Notes: generated from the sequence alone by a model not told the origin. Positions 31,700 through 40,535 are shown, numbered from the stretch's first letter. The stretch: DNA of 42,607 nt from Pseudobdellovibrionaceae bacterium (GCA_014378775.1 JACMMZ010000067.1:1-42607); one strand, 5' to 3'. Program-made: numbers and translations.

Positions 31700-32233
31700 G
31701 TGAATGAACGGGAAGATCAACTTAAAAACTTGTTTCTTTTAGCTAAAGATAATGATGAGCAGGCCTACAAAGCTTTACTCGTCGAGATCTCGGGGCTTCT
31801 GCGTGCTTACCTGCTGAAGCTGATGAGTCCTCGTATCAGATCAATAGAACGCGCCGAAGATTTGGTCCAGGAAATCTTGATCACGATTCATCGCAAGCGT
31901 GATCTTTATTCGGTCGACCGCCCGTTTCTTCCTTGGATCTACGCCATCGCGAAGTACCGCTTTATCGATTCTTTGCGGGCGGAATCAAGAAATCCAGAAT
32001 TTGAAGAATGGACAGCACAACAGGATTCCCGCATGTTTTTACCGACCGCCCAAAAGGCTGATGAAGAAAACACTGATGAGATTTTACAAGGACTGACCGC
32101 TCAGCAAAAAGCCATCCTCACGATGGCTAAAGTGGAAGAAGTTCCCCTGAAGGAAATCGCAGAGCATTTTAAAATGTCTGTTTCCGCGGTTAAAGTAACG
32201 ATACACCGAGTTTTAAAAAACTTAAGAATGTAG
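31700..32233 (+). CDS. ECF sigma factor, SigF-like
   Basis: The protein has the two ECF regions. Sigma2 covers about residues 10-80 (AEDLVQEILITIHRKRDLY, then PWIYAIAKYRFIDSLR), and sigma4 is at the C-terminus (LTAQQKAILTMAKVEEVPLK, then EIAEHFKMSVSAVKVTIHRV). It ends five bases before a DUF1109 gene. Pairing with a DUF1109/NrsF anti-sigma defines the SigF-NrsF type. The GTG at 31700 is preferred because the likely promoter lies between it and the earlier GTG at 31658. By analogy it may respond to oxidative or metal stress and control the desaturase and the downstream lipid genes. Confidence 0.92.
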   Translation: MNEREDQLKNLFLLAKDNDEQAYKALLVEISGLLRAYLLKLMSPRIRSIERAEDLVQEILITIHRKRDLYSVDRPFLPWIYAIAKYRFIDSLRAESRNPEFEEWTAQQDSRMFLPTAQKADEENTDEILQGLTAQQKAILTMAKVEEVPLKEIAEHFKMSVSAVKVTIHRVLKNLRM

Positions 32234-32238
32234 AAAAT

Positions 32239-32898
32239 ATGTTAAAGACAGAAAATTTAATTTCAAGACTTTGCGGAGATTTAAAAAATCCCAGTGCATC
32301 AAAAAATTGGTTTGCACAGTACTGGTCTATTTGGACTTTGTTCGCACTTATTTTAACAGCGTTAACCTACGGTATTTCTGTTTTAGCTCCTGAAGAAGCG
32401 CACCTTCCAGAAAATTTAGGAACTTCGGTTTTTAAAATAGAAGTGCTCATGTGGTTCGGTGTCGCGATCCTCTCGTCGATCATTGCTTACCTCAGTTCTG
32501 TTCCTCAAAAATCAAAAGGCTTTCTCATTCCCATCGCTTTTACGGCTTTGACGGTCCTTGTAGCTTCGTTGTTCTTCCGTTTTAATTATGCGCACACGGT
32601 TCAAGATTTTGCGATTGAATTGAATCTGCACCGAGCCGGGTGCGGGATGTTTATTGCCGCTTCTGCAGCTATTTCGACTTGGACTTTATTTTATGTCATG
32701 AGACGAGCCGCTGCTCCGCTTCACGTGCAAACAACAGCAACCTGGGCTGCGCTCAGCTTAGGAGCTTTTTCTGCGATGCTTATGCACTCTGTGTGCGTTC
32801 ATGTATCTGCAGCTCATATTATTTTATGGCATGCTTTACCCATGATCTTGACCGTTGTATTGGCTCGTTTTACTTCAAAAACTTTACTTCGCTGGTAA
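32239..32898 (+). CDS. NrsF/DUF1109-type membrane anti-sigma factor
   Basis: The 219-residue protein has about six transmembrane helices and the DUF1109 feature LHRAGCGM. Two Cys, Cys135 and Cys186, lie at the periplasmic side of membrane segments. In Caulobacter NrsF two conserved cysteines about 50 residues apart are needed for signal response, and the spacing here is 51. It would hold the ECF sigma factor inactive at the membrane until a redox or metal signal acts on the Cys pair. It starts five bases after the sigma gene and is followed after three bases by the FAD oxidoreductase gene. Confidence 0.9.
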   Translation: MLKTENLISRLCGDLKNPSASKNWFAQYWSIWTLFALILTALTYGISVLAPEEAHLPENLGTSVFKIEVLMWFGVAILSSIIAYLSSVPQKSKGFLIPIAFTALTVLVASLFFRFNYAHTVQDFAIELNLHRAGCGMFIAASAAISTWTLFYVMRRAAAPLHVQTTATWAALSLGAFSAMLMHSVCVHVSAAHIILWHALPMILTVVLARFTSKTLLRW

Positions 32899-32901
32899 TG
32901 T

Positions 32902-34155
32902 ATGAAGATTGCAATTATCGGCTCCGGCATTTCCGGATTGACCTCGGCCTATCTGCTTTCAAAAAAACATGACGTTACCGTCTTTGAAGCGAACGATTAT
33001 ATCGGCGGTCACACCGCCACGGTTGACGTTGAAGTTCCGTCAGGAAAATACGCTATAGACACTGGATTTATTGTTTTCAATAATTGGACTTATCCCAACT
33101 TCATCAAATTGATGACCAATTTACAAGTGGCTTGGAAAAATTCCTCGATGAGCTTTAGCGTCAAGTCCCAAAGAAGCGGGCTTGAATACAACGGCACCAC
33201 CCTCAATTCTTTATTTTCTCAAAGATCTAATTTTTTTCGGCCGAGTTTTTACCGCATGGTTTTTGATATCATGCGGTTTAACAAAGAATCCATCGAAGTT
33301 CTCGAATCTCCGCATGACGAAGTTTTAGGAGAATATCTTAAAAAAAGAAATTACTCTGACGAATTTAAAATGAATTACATCATTCCCATGGGAGCCGCCA
33401 TTTGGTCGGCGTCGGCGGAACAAATGGATCTTTTTCCAATTGAATATTTTGTTCGTTTTTTTAACAATCACGGGATGCTTTCGGTCAGTAATCGTCCCGT
33501 TTGGAAAGTGATTGAAAAAGGATCAAGGTCTTACATCGGTCCCTTGATTCAGAATTTTAAAAATAATATTTTTTTAAAAACCAAGGTCCTACAAGTTCAG
33601 CGCGAAAATGACCAGGTTCGGCTGATCACTGAAACCGATGGCCAAACATCACAGCATAACTTCGATCAAATTATTTTTGCTAGCCATTCAGATCAAACAA
33701 TGCAAATGCTGACTGACATGACTCCGCTTGAAAAAGCCATACTTGGGGGATTTTCTTATCAACCCAATTCGGTGGTCTTACACACTGACCTTAGTGTTTT
33801 ACCAAAGCGCCGGTTGGCCTGGGCGGCATGGAATTATTTTATTCCTCAAGCTGATTCAGGTCGAGTGTCCGTGACCTACAATATGAACATCCTACAAGGC
33901 CTAAGCGCACCTGAAACTTTTTGCGTGTCGTTGAATATGGATGCTCAAATTAATCCGAGAAATATTTTACGATCGTTTACTTATGATCACCCTGTCTTTA
34001 CCCGTGAAGCCTTTAATTCTCAGAAACGCTGGAATGAAATCAGCGGAAAAAATAGAACACATTTTTGTGGAGCTTATTGGGGTTACGGATTTCATGAAGA
34101 CGGCGTCAAAAGTGCTCTGCAGGTTTGCGGATCTTTCGGAGAGCATCTGACATGA
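32902..34155 (+). CDS. FAD-dependent oxidoreductase (COG2907-type amine-oxidase fold)
   Basis: The 417-residue protein has the dinucleotide-binding motif IAIIGSGISGLTSAYLLSKK at the N-terminus, followed by VFEANDYIGGHTATVDVE, typical of the NAD(P)-binding flavin amine-oxidase fold. The C-terminal HFCGAYWGYGFHEDGVKSAL is the usual COG2907 ending. In many bacteria this gene precedes DUF1365 and CFA-like genes. Related clusters in Rhodobacter carry out methylation and oxidation of acyl chains (furan fatty acids). The reaction here is therefore likely on lipid acyl chains, but that is inference. It overlaps the next gene by four bases (ATGA). Confidence 0.9.
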   Translation: MKIAIIGSGISGLTSAYLLSKKHDVTVFEANDYIGGHTATVDVEVPSGKYAIDTGFIVFNNWTYPNFIKLMTNLQVAWKNSSMSFSVKSQRSGLEYNGTTLNSLFSQRSNFFRPSFYRMVFDIMRFNKESIEVLESPHDEVLGEYLKKRNYSDEFKMNYIIPMGAAIWSASAEQMDLFPIEYFVRFFNNHGMLSVSNRPVWKVIEKGSRSYIGPLIQNFKNNIFLKTKVLQVQRENDQVRLITETDGQTSQHNFDQIIFASHSDQTMQMLTDMTPLEKAILGGFSYQPNSVVLHTDLSVLPKRRLAWAAWNYFIPQADSGRVSVTYNMNILQGLSAPETFCVSLNMDAQINPRNILRSFTYDHPVFTREAFNSQKRWNEISGKNRTHFCGAYWGYGFHEDGVKSALQVCGSFGEHLT

Positions 34156-34937
34156 ATTTTCAAAGCGCAGTCTACTCTGGAATACTTCACCACCGAAGAC
34201 TCGCACCAAAATATCATGACTTCAAATACCGTGTGACTTTTTATTATCTAGATCTGGCCGAAATCGATGGTATTTTTAAAGTACCGTTACTTTTTTCCAA
34301 CCGCCCGCCTTTTGTTTTTGGATTTAATCGAAAAAATTATCTGGCCGGCGCCGATTCATTAACTCAAGCGGTTCAAGATCTTATTTTAAACAAAACCGGA
34401 AAAAAGCATGAGGGATCGATTCGCATGCTGTCACAGATTACTTATTTCGGATTTTGTTTTAATCCCGTCACATTTTATTACTGCATGAACCAGATAAATA
34501 CGGACGTCGAATTTATCGTGGCGGAAATCACTAATACACCGTGGAATGAGCGAAAAGCCTACGTGTTTGAATGTGAACCGGGAAAAACTCAATTTGAATT
34601 TCAGTTCGAAAAAGATTTTCACGTTTCGCCCTTTTTTCCGATGAATCTTCACTACGTTTGGAAATTTAAAAAACCCACGCCAGCCGACGCTAAATCGACC
34701 TTAAGTGTTTTTATGGAAGACTGGAATGAAACTAAAACCGAATGTGTGTTCTTCGCGCACCTGACATTAAAACCAAAAAGTTTAACTCCATTTAACATTG
34801 GTCTAAACCTTATTTTGTTTCCCTTCATGACGGTAAAAACTGTGGCGGCTATTTACTTTCAATCTTTTTTATTGTTAATTAAACGAGTTCCCTTTTTTAC
34901 GCATCCGGCCAAAAAAGCGCCTAAGCCAGGAGTATGA
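34152..34937 (+). CDS. DUF1365 family protein
   Basis: The 261-residue protein begins MNFQSAVYSGILHHRRLAP and contains FKYRVTFYYLDL, YFGFCFNPVTFYYC, AEITNTPWNERKAY and FHVSPFFPM, all typical of DUF1365. The family has no proven activity but is almost always found between an FAD oxidoreductase (COG2907) and CFA-like synthases. The ATG at 34152 overlaps the upstream stop (ATGA), so I prefer it to a TTG/ATG nine codons earlier. The next gene starts two bases after the stop, so the row is translationally coupled. Confidence 0.92.
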   Translation: MNFQSAVYSGILHHRRLAPKYHDFKYRVTFYYLDLAEIDGIFKVPLLFSNRPPFVFGFNRKNYLAGADSLTQAVQDLILNKTGKKHEGSIRMLSQITYFGFCFNPVTFYYCMNQINTDVEFIVAEITNTPWNERKAYVFECEPGKTQFEFQFEKDFHVSPFFPMNLHYVWKFKKPTPADAKSTLSVFMEDWNETKTECVFFAHLTLKPKSLTPFNIGLNLILFPFMTVKTVAAIYFQSFLLLIKRVPFFTHPAKKAPKPGV

Positions 34938-34938
34938 T

Positions 34939-36198
34939 ATGAAGCTCAATAACACCAATACCCATGCCCGATCTGAACCCGCGCTGGGTTTCATAGATAA
35001 TATCATACGTTCCCTATTTTTAAAAAAACTGAGCACAATTCAGAACGGCCAATTGGAAATTATCGAATGTTTTAACGGTTTTGAAAAGCACCACATCTTT
35101 GGAACTAAAACTTTAAATCAGGATCTTCATGGCACAATTAAAGTTTTTAATCCGCAATTTTATTCGCGCATTTTATTTGGCGGCACGATCGGCGCCGGCG
35201 AAAGCTTTATGGACCACGATTGGGAATCTCCCAACTTGGCACAACTGATTCAACTTTTAGCTCGTAACCGTGAGCTGCAAACGGGACTCGACACCGGTTT
35301 GGGATGGCTGATGGCGCCCGGTCGAAAAATATATCACGCCTTTAATAGAAATTCGATGAGCGGCGCCAAGAAAAATATTCATGCTCATTATGATTTAGGA
35401 AATGATTTCTTTAAACTTTTTTTAGACCAAAATTGGATGTACAGCTCAGCTATTTTTAAGTCCGAAGAAACTTCATTAGATGAAGCCCAGTTTGAAAAGG
35501 TCGATCGCATCTGTCGAAAATTAAGATTAAAACCTACCGACCGCGTGATTGAAATTGGCACCGGTTGGGGCGGGTTTGCTCTGCACGCGGCGAAGCACTA
35601 CGGCTGTCACGTGACGACCACCACCATTTCTAAACAACAGTACGATATGGCCGTCGAGCGTATTAACCAGGCCGGATTATCTGATCGGGTGACGATTTTA
35701 TTACAAGATTACCGCTTACTTGAAGGCACTTTTGATAAATTAGTTTCGATCGAAATGATTGAAGCCGTGGGGCTTAATTTCTTAGACACTTATTTTGCCA
35801 AATGCTCAGCTTTACTTAAACCCCAGGGTGAATTTTTATTACAGGCTATCACCATTCGGGATCAGTACTATGAAGCCGCGAAACAATCGGTGGATTTTAT
35901 CCAGCGCTATATCTTTCCCGGATCAGGTATTCCATCAATTGAAAGTATTTTGATGTCCACCAGCTCGCACACGGATCTTCAATTGGCGCACTTAGAAGAT
36001 TTTGGTTTAGATTACGCCAAAACGATCCATATTTGGAACGAACGGTTAATCGCCAATCGTAATCAAATCCTTCAACAAGGTTATTCGGAATCACTTTACC
36101 GCATGTGGCAATTTTATTTTGGCTATTGTGAAGGGGGATTTTTAGAGCGAAGCATTGGCGTATCACAATTTCATTTCCTCAAAGGAGGCCGTCCATGA
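34939..36198 (+). CDS. CFA-synthase-family SAM methyltransferase, first copy
   Basis: The 419-residue protein has HYDLGNDFFKLFLDQNWMYS, the SAM loop VIEIGTGWGGFALHAAKHYG and VSIEMIEAVGLNFLDTYF, then FIQRYIFPGSGIPS and FYFGYCEGGF, so it belongs to the cyclopropane-fatty-acid synthase group. It departs from the E. coli enzyme: the YSCAYW segment reads YSSAIF, so the Cys of the bicarbonate site is Ser, and the active-site HTI segment reads QAI, so the His is Gln. Plant-like and Rhodobacter-type relatives share this form and may methylate rather than cyclopropanate. AGGAG precedes the ATG. It overlaps the next gene by four bases. Confidence 0.93.
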   Translation: MKLNNTNTHARSEPALGFIDNIIRSLFLKKLSTIQNGQLEIIECFNGFEKHHIFGTKTLNQDLHGTIKVFNPQFYSRILFGGTIGAGESFMDHDWESPNLAQLIQLLARNRELQTGLDTGLGWLMAPGRKIYHAFNRNSMSGAKKNIHAHYDLGNDFFKLFLDQNWMYSSAIFKSEETSLDEAQFEKVDRICRKLRLKPTDRVIEIGTGWGGFALHAAKHYGCHVTTTTISKQQYDMAVERINQAGLSDRVTILLQDYRLLEGTFDKLVSIEMIEAVGLNFLDTYFAKCSALLKPQGEFLLQAITIRDQYYEAAKQSVDFIQRYIFPGSGIPSIESILMSTSSHTDLQLAHLEDFGLDYAKTIHIWNERLIANRNQILQQGYSESLYRMWQFYFGYCEGGFLERSIGVSQFHFLKGGRP

Positions 36199-37244
36199 CA
36201 TTTATGATCGACGCCATGGAAAAGGGTTGGTTACCCGATGTGGCTATTCGCTTCGGCATCCGAAAATTATGCCGCGAACGACTTATCTCGTTAGCTCAAC
36301 CCAGTAGTGATCTCGATGAAAAAATGATGAAGCAGTACGTAGATATTCTAAAAAAATCGGCTTTAGCGGTTCACACGCAAGAAGCTAATGAACAGCATTA
36401 TGAATTACCGCCAGAATTTTTTTCGCTGGTTTTAGGAAAAAATAAAAAATACAGCTCCGCTTTCTGGTCGGAGAGCTGTCAGGATTTAAATCAAGCTGAA
36501 GACGAAGCTTTGCAAACAACCTTGGACCGGGTCGAAATTACCGACGGCATGCAAATTCTTGAATTAGGTTGTGGTTGGGGATCGTTGACATTATCCATGG
36601 CCAAGCGATATCCCCGATCAAAAATTGTGGCCTTATCTAATTCTCGCCCTCAACGGGAATGGATTGAAGCCGAAGCCCAAAAGCGTGGTTTAAGTAACGT
36701 GACGGTACTGACGCGAAATATTGCACAGGTCGAAGATCTGGCCGCGGAATTTGGTCCGTTTGACCGCGTAGTCAGCGTCGAGATGTTTGAACACCTCAGA
36801 AATTATGAACTACTTTTTCAAAAGATTTCCAGCTGGATTAAATCTGATGGAAAATTGTTTGTGCATATTTTTACCCATAAAAAATATTCTTATTTTTTTG
36901 AAACCGAAGGCGAAGATAATTGGATGGGTCGCTATTTTTTCACCGGCGGTCAAATGCCGGCTCACCGCCTTTTCTATCAATTTCAAAATCATCTTCAAAT
37001 CGAAAAAGACTGGACTTGGAATGGGTCCCATTACGGTAAAACATCAGAAGCCTGGTTGACGAATATGGATTCTCATCAAAATGAAATCATGAAAATTTTT
37101 GAACCGGTTTATGGATCCCAAGCTCAGATTTGGTTTCAACGTTGGCGCGTATTTTTTATGTCCTGTGCTGAATTGTTTAATTACGCTCAGGGGAATGAAT
37201 GGGGCGTGTCTCATTATCTTTTCACAAAAAAAGCAGGAGTTTAA
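36195..37244 (+). CDS. CFA-synthase-like SAM methyltransferase, second copy
   Basis: The 349-residue protein shares the CFA plan but is diverged from its neighbour. It has EQHYELPPEFFSLVLGKNKK, SAM motif ILELGCGWGSLTLSMAKRYP, VVSVEMFEHLRNYELLF and LFVHIFTHK, so the acidic Glu and the His after the beta strand are kept, in contrast to the first copy. The C-terminal half (SSHYGKTSEAWLTNM-like pattern) resembles the coclaurine N-methyltransferase branch. The two tandem copies probably act on different steps or substrates. It starts at an ATGA overlap and is followed directly by a small membrane protein gene. Confidence 0.9.
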   Translation: MTFMIDAMEKGWLPDVAIRFGIRKLCRERLISLAQPSSDLDEKMMKQYVDILKKSALAVHTQEANEQHYELPPEFFSLVLGKNKKYSSAFWSESCQDLNQAEDEALQTTLDRVEITDGMQILELGCGWGSLTLSMAKRYPRSKIVALSNSRPQREWIEAEAQKRGLSNVTVLTRNIAQVEDLAAEFGPFDRVVSVEMFEHLRNYELLFQKISSWIKSDGKLFVHIFTHKKYSYFFETEGEDNWMGRYFFTGGQMPAHRLFYQFQNHLQIEKDWTWNGSHYGKTSEAWLTNMDSHQNEIMKIFEPVYGSQAQIWFQRWRVFFMSCAELFNYAQGNEWGVSHYLFTKKAGV

Positions 37245-37245
37245 T

Positions 37246-37581
37246 ATGAAACATGGCAGTTTGGTTATTTTTTTCTCTTTGATTTTAATTTCGATTATCG
37301 CTGTGACCTCTTATGCAAGTTTAGAGCAAAACGTCATGCAAGGATTCGAATATCTTTTTGCTAGCCGCTGGGGTATCGCAACTTTATTTGACACCTACTT
37401 CGGATTTTTAACCATTTATATTTGGATTGCTTACAAAGAAGTGACTTGGAGTAAACGCCTTTTGTGGTTGGTTCTAGTGTTAACGATGGGAAGTATTGCT
37501 TTTTCTATTTATATTTTGAATCAACTCAGACTTTTAAAGGATGGACCGATTGAAAATCTTTTGGTGCGAACGCAAAAATGA
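37246..37581 (+). CDS. Small membrane protein, DUF1475-like
   Basis: The 111-residue protein begins MKHGSLVIFFSLILISIIAV. It has three hydrophobic segments and the pattern WGIATLFDTYFGFLTIYIWI then YKEVTWSKRLLW, like DUF1475. The longer frame (from 37099) is rejected because it overlaps the methyltransferase and lacks a start site; the ATG at 37246 lies one base after that gene's stop. The family role is unknown, but it is repeatedly found beside CFA-like synthases. It overlaps the DUF2062 gene by four bases. Confidence 0.82.
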   Translation: MKHGSLVIFFSLILISIIAVTSYASLEQNVMQGFEYLFASRWGIATLFDTYFGFLTIYIWIAYKEVTWSKRLLWLVLVLTMGSIAFSIYILNQLRLLKDGPIENLLVRTQK

Positions 37582-38051
37582 AACAAAAAGCCCAAGAATT
37601 TTTCCAAAGAAAACTGACCGCACCGATCAAAAGGCAAATCCAGCAAGGCGCAACCCCACACGGTATGGCATTAACGGTGGCTTGCGGTATAGCGATAGCG
37701 ATTTTTCCCCTGCTTGGTAGCACCATGCTGTTGTGCTTGATCGCTGGAATCGTTTTAAAATTAAATCAACCCGTCTTGCATGCCGTAAATTATATTCTTT
37801 ATCCACTTCAACTTATTTTAATTCCAGTTTTTTTGAAATTGGGGGCCCGACTTACAGATTCAACTCCGATTACATTTGATCCGTTGTTGATCATTCATGA
37901 GTTCAGTACGGATCTCGGCTCATTTTTTACTAAATACGGAACCGCCGGACTCCACGGCGTTTTGGTGTGGCTGATTGCGGCCCCTCCGATCGTGGGGATT
38001 TCTTATCAAATTCTGATTCGCATTTTTAAGAAATGGAAAAAACCTGCATGA
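37578..38051 (+). CDS. DUF2062 membrane protein
   Basis: The 157-residue protein has an amphipathic N-terminus, QQGATPHGMALTVACGIAIA, then several hydrophobic segments and ends RIFKKWKKPA. Gly-x-x-P-x-x-x-A at the start of the first helix is typical of DUF2062. Its role is unknown; in this position it may help move or anchor lipid substrates, which is speculation. It starts at an ATGA overlap with the previous gene and overlaps the next by four bases. Confidence 0.85.
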   Translation: MKQKAQEFFQRKLTAPIKRQIQQGATPHGMALTVACGIAIAIFPLLGSTMLLCLIAGIVLKLNQPVLHAVNYILYPLQLILIPVFLKLGARLTDSTPITFDPLLIIHEFSTDLGSFFTKYGTAGLHGVLVWLIAAPPIVGISYQILIRIFKKWKKPA

Positions 38052-38827
38052 TTAAATTGATTATTATTTCTTTTATATTGAATTGTTTAATTATGGTGGG
38101 AACCTGGGTTTTTTCTCGAAATAAAAATAACTACAGCATTGTCGATGCGGTATGGGCTTTTTCTTTTTTTGTGACCGGTGGATTTTACGCTTTTCTAGGT
38201 GATGGTTTGCTGGAACGCCGGTTGCTGATGTTGTTGTGCATCGGGATCTGGAGTCTTCGACTGGGGCTTTTTTTAGCTCGAAGAATAGCATCGCATCACC
38301 CGATCGAGGACAGCCGCTACGTGGAGCTTCGTAAAGGTTACGGAGATCATGTGGAACGCGGATTCTTCTGGTTTTTTCAGTACCAGGCCTACAGCGTAGT
38401 TTTATTATCAGCCCCTTTTTTACTGATGGCCCTGAATACCGATCCACACATTCAATTTTTAGAGTACACCGGAATAGCTTTATTTTTTCTTTGCCTATTA
38501 GGCGAATCTGTTTCAGATCACCAAGCACAAGTATTTAAAAAAAATCCGGCCAATAAATCAAAAGTTTGTAATGTGGGACTTTGGCATTATTCCCGTCACC
38601 CGAATTATTTTTTCGAAAGTGGTATTTGGTTTTCCTTTTTTATTATGGCTTACAGCTCTCCGTACGGAATCTACAGCTTGTATGCGCCGCTTTTGATCTT
38701 GTTTCTTTTGCTGAAAGTGACCGGCATTCCTATGGCAGAATCACAATCACTTAAAAATCGCGGCGAAGCTTACCGGGAATATCAAAAAACCACTTCCAGT
38801 TTTATTCCCTGGTTTCCCAAAAAATAA
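38048..38827 (+). CDS. DUF1295 membrane oxidoreductase-like protein (steroid 5-alpha-reductase fold)
   Basis: The 259-residue protein has about six transmembrane helices and the family motifs SIVDAVWAFSFF, FFWFFQYQAYSV and LWHYSRHPNYFFESGIWFSF near the C-terminus, then EYQKTTSSFIPWFPKK. It belongs to DUF1295, related to steroid 5-alpha reductases and isoprenylcysteine methyltransferases, with NADPH or SAM binding possible at the RHPNYF segment. It is the last gene of the sigma-factor operon. The ATG at 38048 overlaps the preceding stop (ATGA), five codons after another ATG. Confidence 0.88.
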   Translation: MIKLIIISFILNCLIMVGTWVFSRNKNNYSIVDAVWAFSFFVTGGFYAFLGDGLLERRLLMLLCIGIWSLRLGLFLARRIASHHPIEDSRYVELRKGYGDHVERGFFWFFQYQAYSVVLLSAPFLLMALNTDPHIQFLEYTGIALFFLCLLGESVSDHQAQVFKKNPANKSKVCNVGLWHYSRHPNYFFESGIWFSFFIMAYSSPYGIYSLYAPLLILFLLLKVTGIPMAESQSLKNRGEAYREYQKTTSSFIPWFPKK

Positions 38828-38859
38828 AATTTATTTTAAAACTTTTCCTTTTAACCTAT

Positions 38860-39621
38860 TTGACAACGAGTTGTGCCATGTTTAACAATCAAAACTATCG
38901 GATTAAAAAAGACATTGTCTATAAACCATTTGATCAAAAGAGCCTCACGGTGGACGTTTACACTCCGACCAAAAAAGGGCTCAAGCCTGCAGTCATTGTG
39001 GTTCATGGTGGAGGCTGGAAGTCACGGTCGGGCGATATGTCAGGAATTTGTAAAGATCTAGCTAACGCTGGATTTATCGCGTTCAACATCACCTACCGGC
39101 TAGCTCCGAAAAATTTATTTCCAAAACCTTTGGATGACGTGAAAGATTTCGTGAAATGGGTTCACAATAACGCGATTAAATATCGAGTCGACACGAATCA
39201 AATCTCTGGCTGGGGTTATTCCGCAGGAGCTCATCTTATTTTGATGGCCGGTTTAAATCCCAAGACGGGATTAAAATCCATTGTGGCCGGCGGGACGCCT
39301 GCAGATTTAACGGTGTGGCCAAACTCTGATATGGTGACTGGATTACTCGGGATCACGTTTAAGGAAAATCCAGCATTTTGGAAAAAAGCATCTCCGGTCA
39401 ATCTAGTGGAAAAGAATTCTCCTCCAGTTTTTTTATATCACGGGGTTTATGATAAACTGGTTGAAATTGATCAAATGGATAAGATGGAAGCCGCTTTAAA
39501 ATCAAAGAACGTTCCGGTGGAAACTTTGCGGATTAATTTTATGGGTCATGTGGCCGTTTATTTATTTAGCCAAAAATCAGTGGATGAAGGCATTCGCTTT
39601 TTAAAACAAGAATCGTTTTGA
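38860..39621 (+). CDS. Alpha/beta hydrolase, carboxylesterase-like lipoprotein
   Basis: The protein has HGGGW (oxyanion loop), GWGYSAGAH (nucleophile Ser), YHGVYDKLVE (Asp) and MGHVAVY (His), a full catalytic triad of the HSL/BD-FAE type of esterase. The first codon usable by convention is TTG at 38860 (ATG at 38878). The frame upstream, however, reads KFILKLFLLTYLTTSC, a complete lipoprotein signal with Cys in TTSCA, and it has no ATG, GTG or TTG. It would need an ATA start near 38824 or another rare start. It lies 32 bases after DUF1295 and overlaps the convergent gene by 64 bases. Confidence 0.85.
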   Translation: MTTSCAMFNNQNYRIKKDIVYKPFDQKSLTVDVYTPTKKGLKPAVIVVHGGGWKSRSGDMSGICKDLANAGFIAFNITYRLAPKNLFPKPLDDVKDFVKWVHNNAIKYRVDTNQISGWGYSAGAHLILMAGLNPKTGLKSIVAGGTPADLTVWPNSDMVTGLLGITFKENPAFWKKASPVNLVEKNSPPVFLYHGVYDKLVEIDQMDKMEAALKSKNVPVETLRINFMGHVAVYLFSQKSVDEGIRFLKQESF

Positions 39622-40535
39622 TCAACTGCGAATCGAAATTTAAAATAATTATTTTGAAGTGGATCACGCAACAAATTGTGTAATGCTGGTTTTTGACCTT
39701 GCATGATGTCTTGAATGACGGAACAGACTTGCGTTTGAAATTTCATACTGGCTTTGTCAAAAATTTCGTGCACATGGGTTGCTTTGTTAACTTGATCGCC
39801 CATTTTAGTAAAATCCAGATAGGTCGCAGCCTTTGACAAAGGCGCCGTCGGATTTAAGCCTAGCGCCGAAACTTGAGTGGGTCTCTCGTCGGTTGAGCGA
39901 CTTAAAATTAAATCATCATGATTGATTGTGATAAAAACATTTTCTTTTAAAGAAATCTGCTCCATCCAAAAAAAATGATCTAAATTATCGGCATCGGGTT
40001 CGGTGAAAAGCACGTTTGCGAAAAGGGGCTGACCGGAAGTGACCCACCCATTTTGCAAAATATAATTTTGTAAAACAATCGAGCCCATGCTGTGCGCATG
40101 CAGAATTAATTTTTTGCCGGTGAGATCATAGGTCTTGATAGCGGCGATTAATCTTTTAAAGGATTCCACCGCGCTCGGAATTTTAGATAGCGGTTGAGTG
40201 CGGTCTAAAAAAACGCCTTGCGAATCCCAATTAAAAAGAAGAACGCGTACGGCGAAATCTTTTTCTAATTGAGGCACGCTAGCTCCGCCGATAAAGGGCT
40301 TACCCAAGATACTTTTAAGGGGTTCATCCCCTCGTCCATGAATGTAAATGACTACAGGTTTTTGCGATGAAAAAACCAAATCTAAAGCTTCGTGAATCTG
40401 ATCAAAGCCAAACTTCGTTCCGTCTGCCGTATACAGCGGAGCCTTCGGGTCAAATTCCAGCTTCGCCTGGGCTGAAAAGCTCAGAGTGAATGCTGTAAGA
40501 ACTAAAATATTTTTCACTGAAAACATCAAGAGCAT
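39558..40535 (-). CDS. Secreted alpha/beta hydrolase with HAHSMGS nucleophile elbow
   Basis: The protein has a signal peptide (starts MLLMFSVKNILV, cleavage near SAQA) and then the lipase-like plan: VVIYIHGRGDEP (oxyanion region), KLILHAHSMGSIVLQNYIL (nucleophile Ser), LFTEPDADNLDHFF and NKATHVHEIFD (His). The fold resembles the DUF900/COG4782 group, but the substrate is unknown. An ATG 11 codons upstream is possible; GGAGG seven bases before 40535 decides for the shorter start. It converges with the esterase gene and their coding ends overlap by 64 bases. Confidence 0.8.
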   Translation of the reverse strand: MLLMFSVKNILVLTAFTLSFSAQAKLEFDPKAPLYTADGTKFGFDQIHEALDLVFSSQKPVVIYIHGRGDEPLKSILGKPFIGGASVPQLEKDFAVRVLLFNWDSQGVFLDRTQPLSKIPSAVESFKRLIAAIKTYDLTGKKLILHAHSMGSIVLQNYILQNGWVTSGQPLFANVLFTEPDADNLDHFFWMEQISLKENVFITINHDDLILSRSTDERPTQVSALGLNPTAPLSKAATYLDFTKMGDQVNKATHVHEIFDKASMKFQTQVCSVIQDIMQGQKPALHNLLRDPLQNNYFKFRFAVDQNDSCFKKRMPSSTDFWLNK

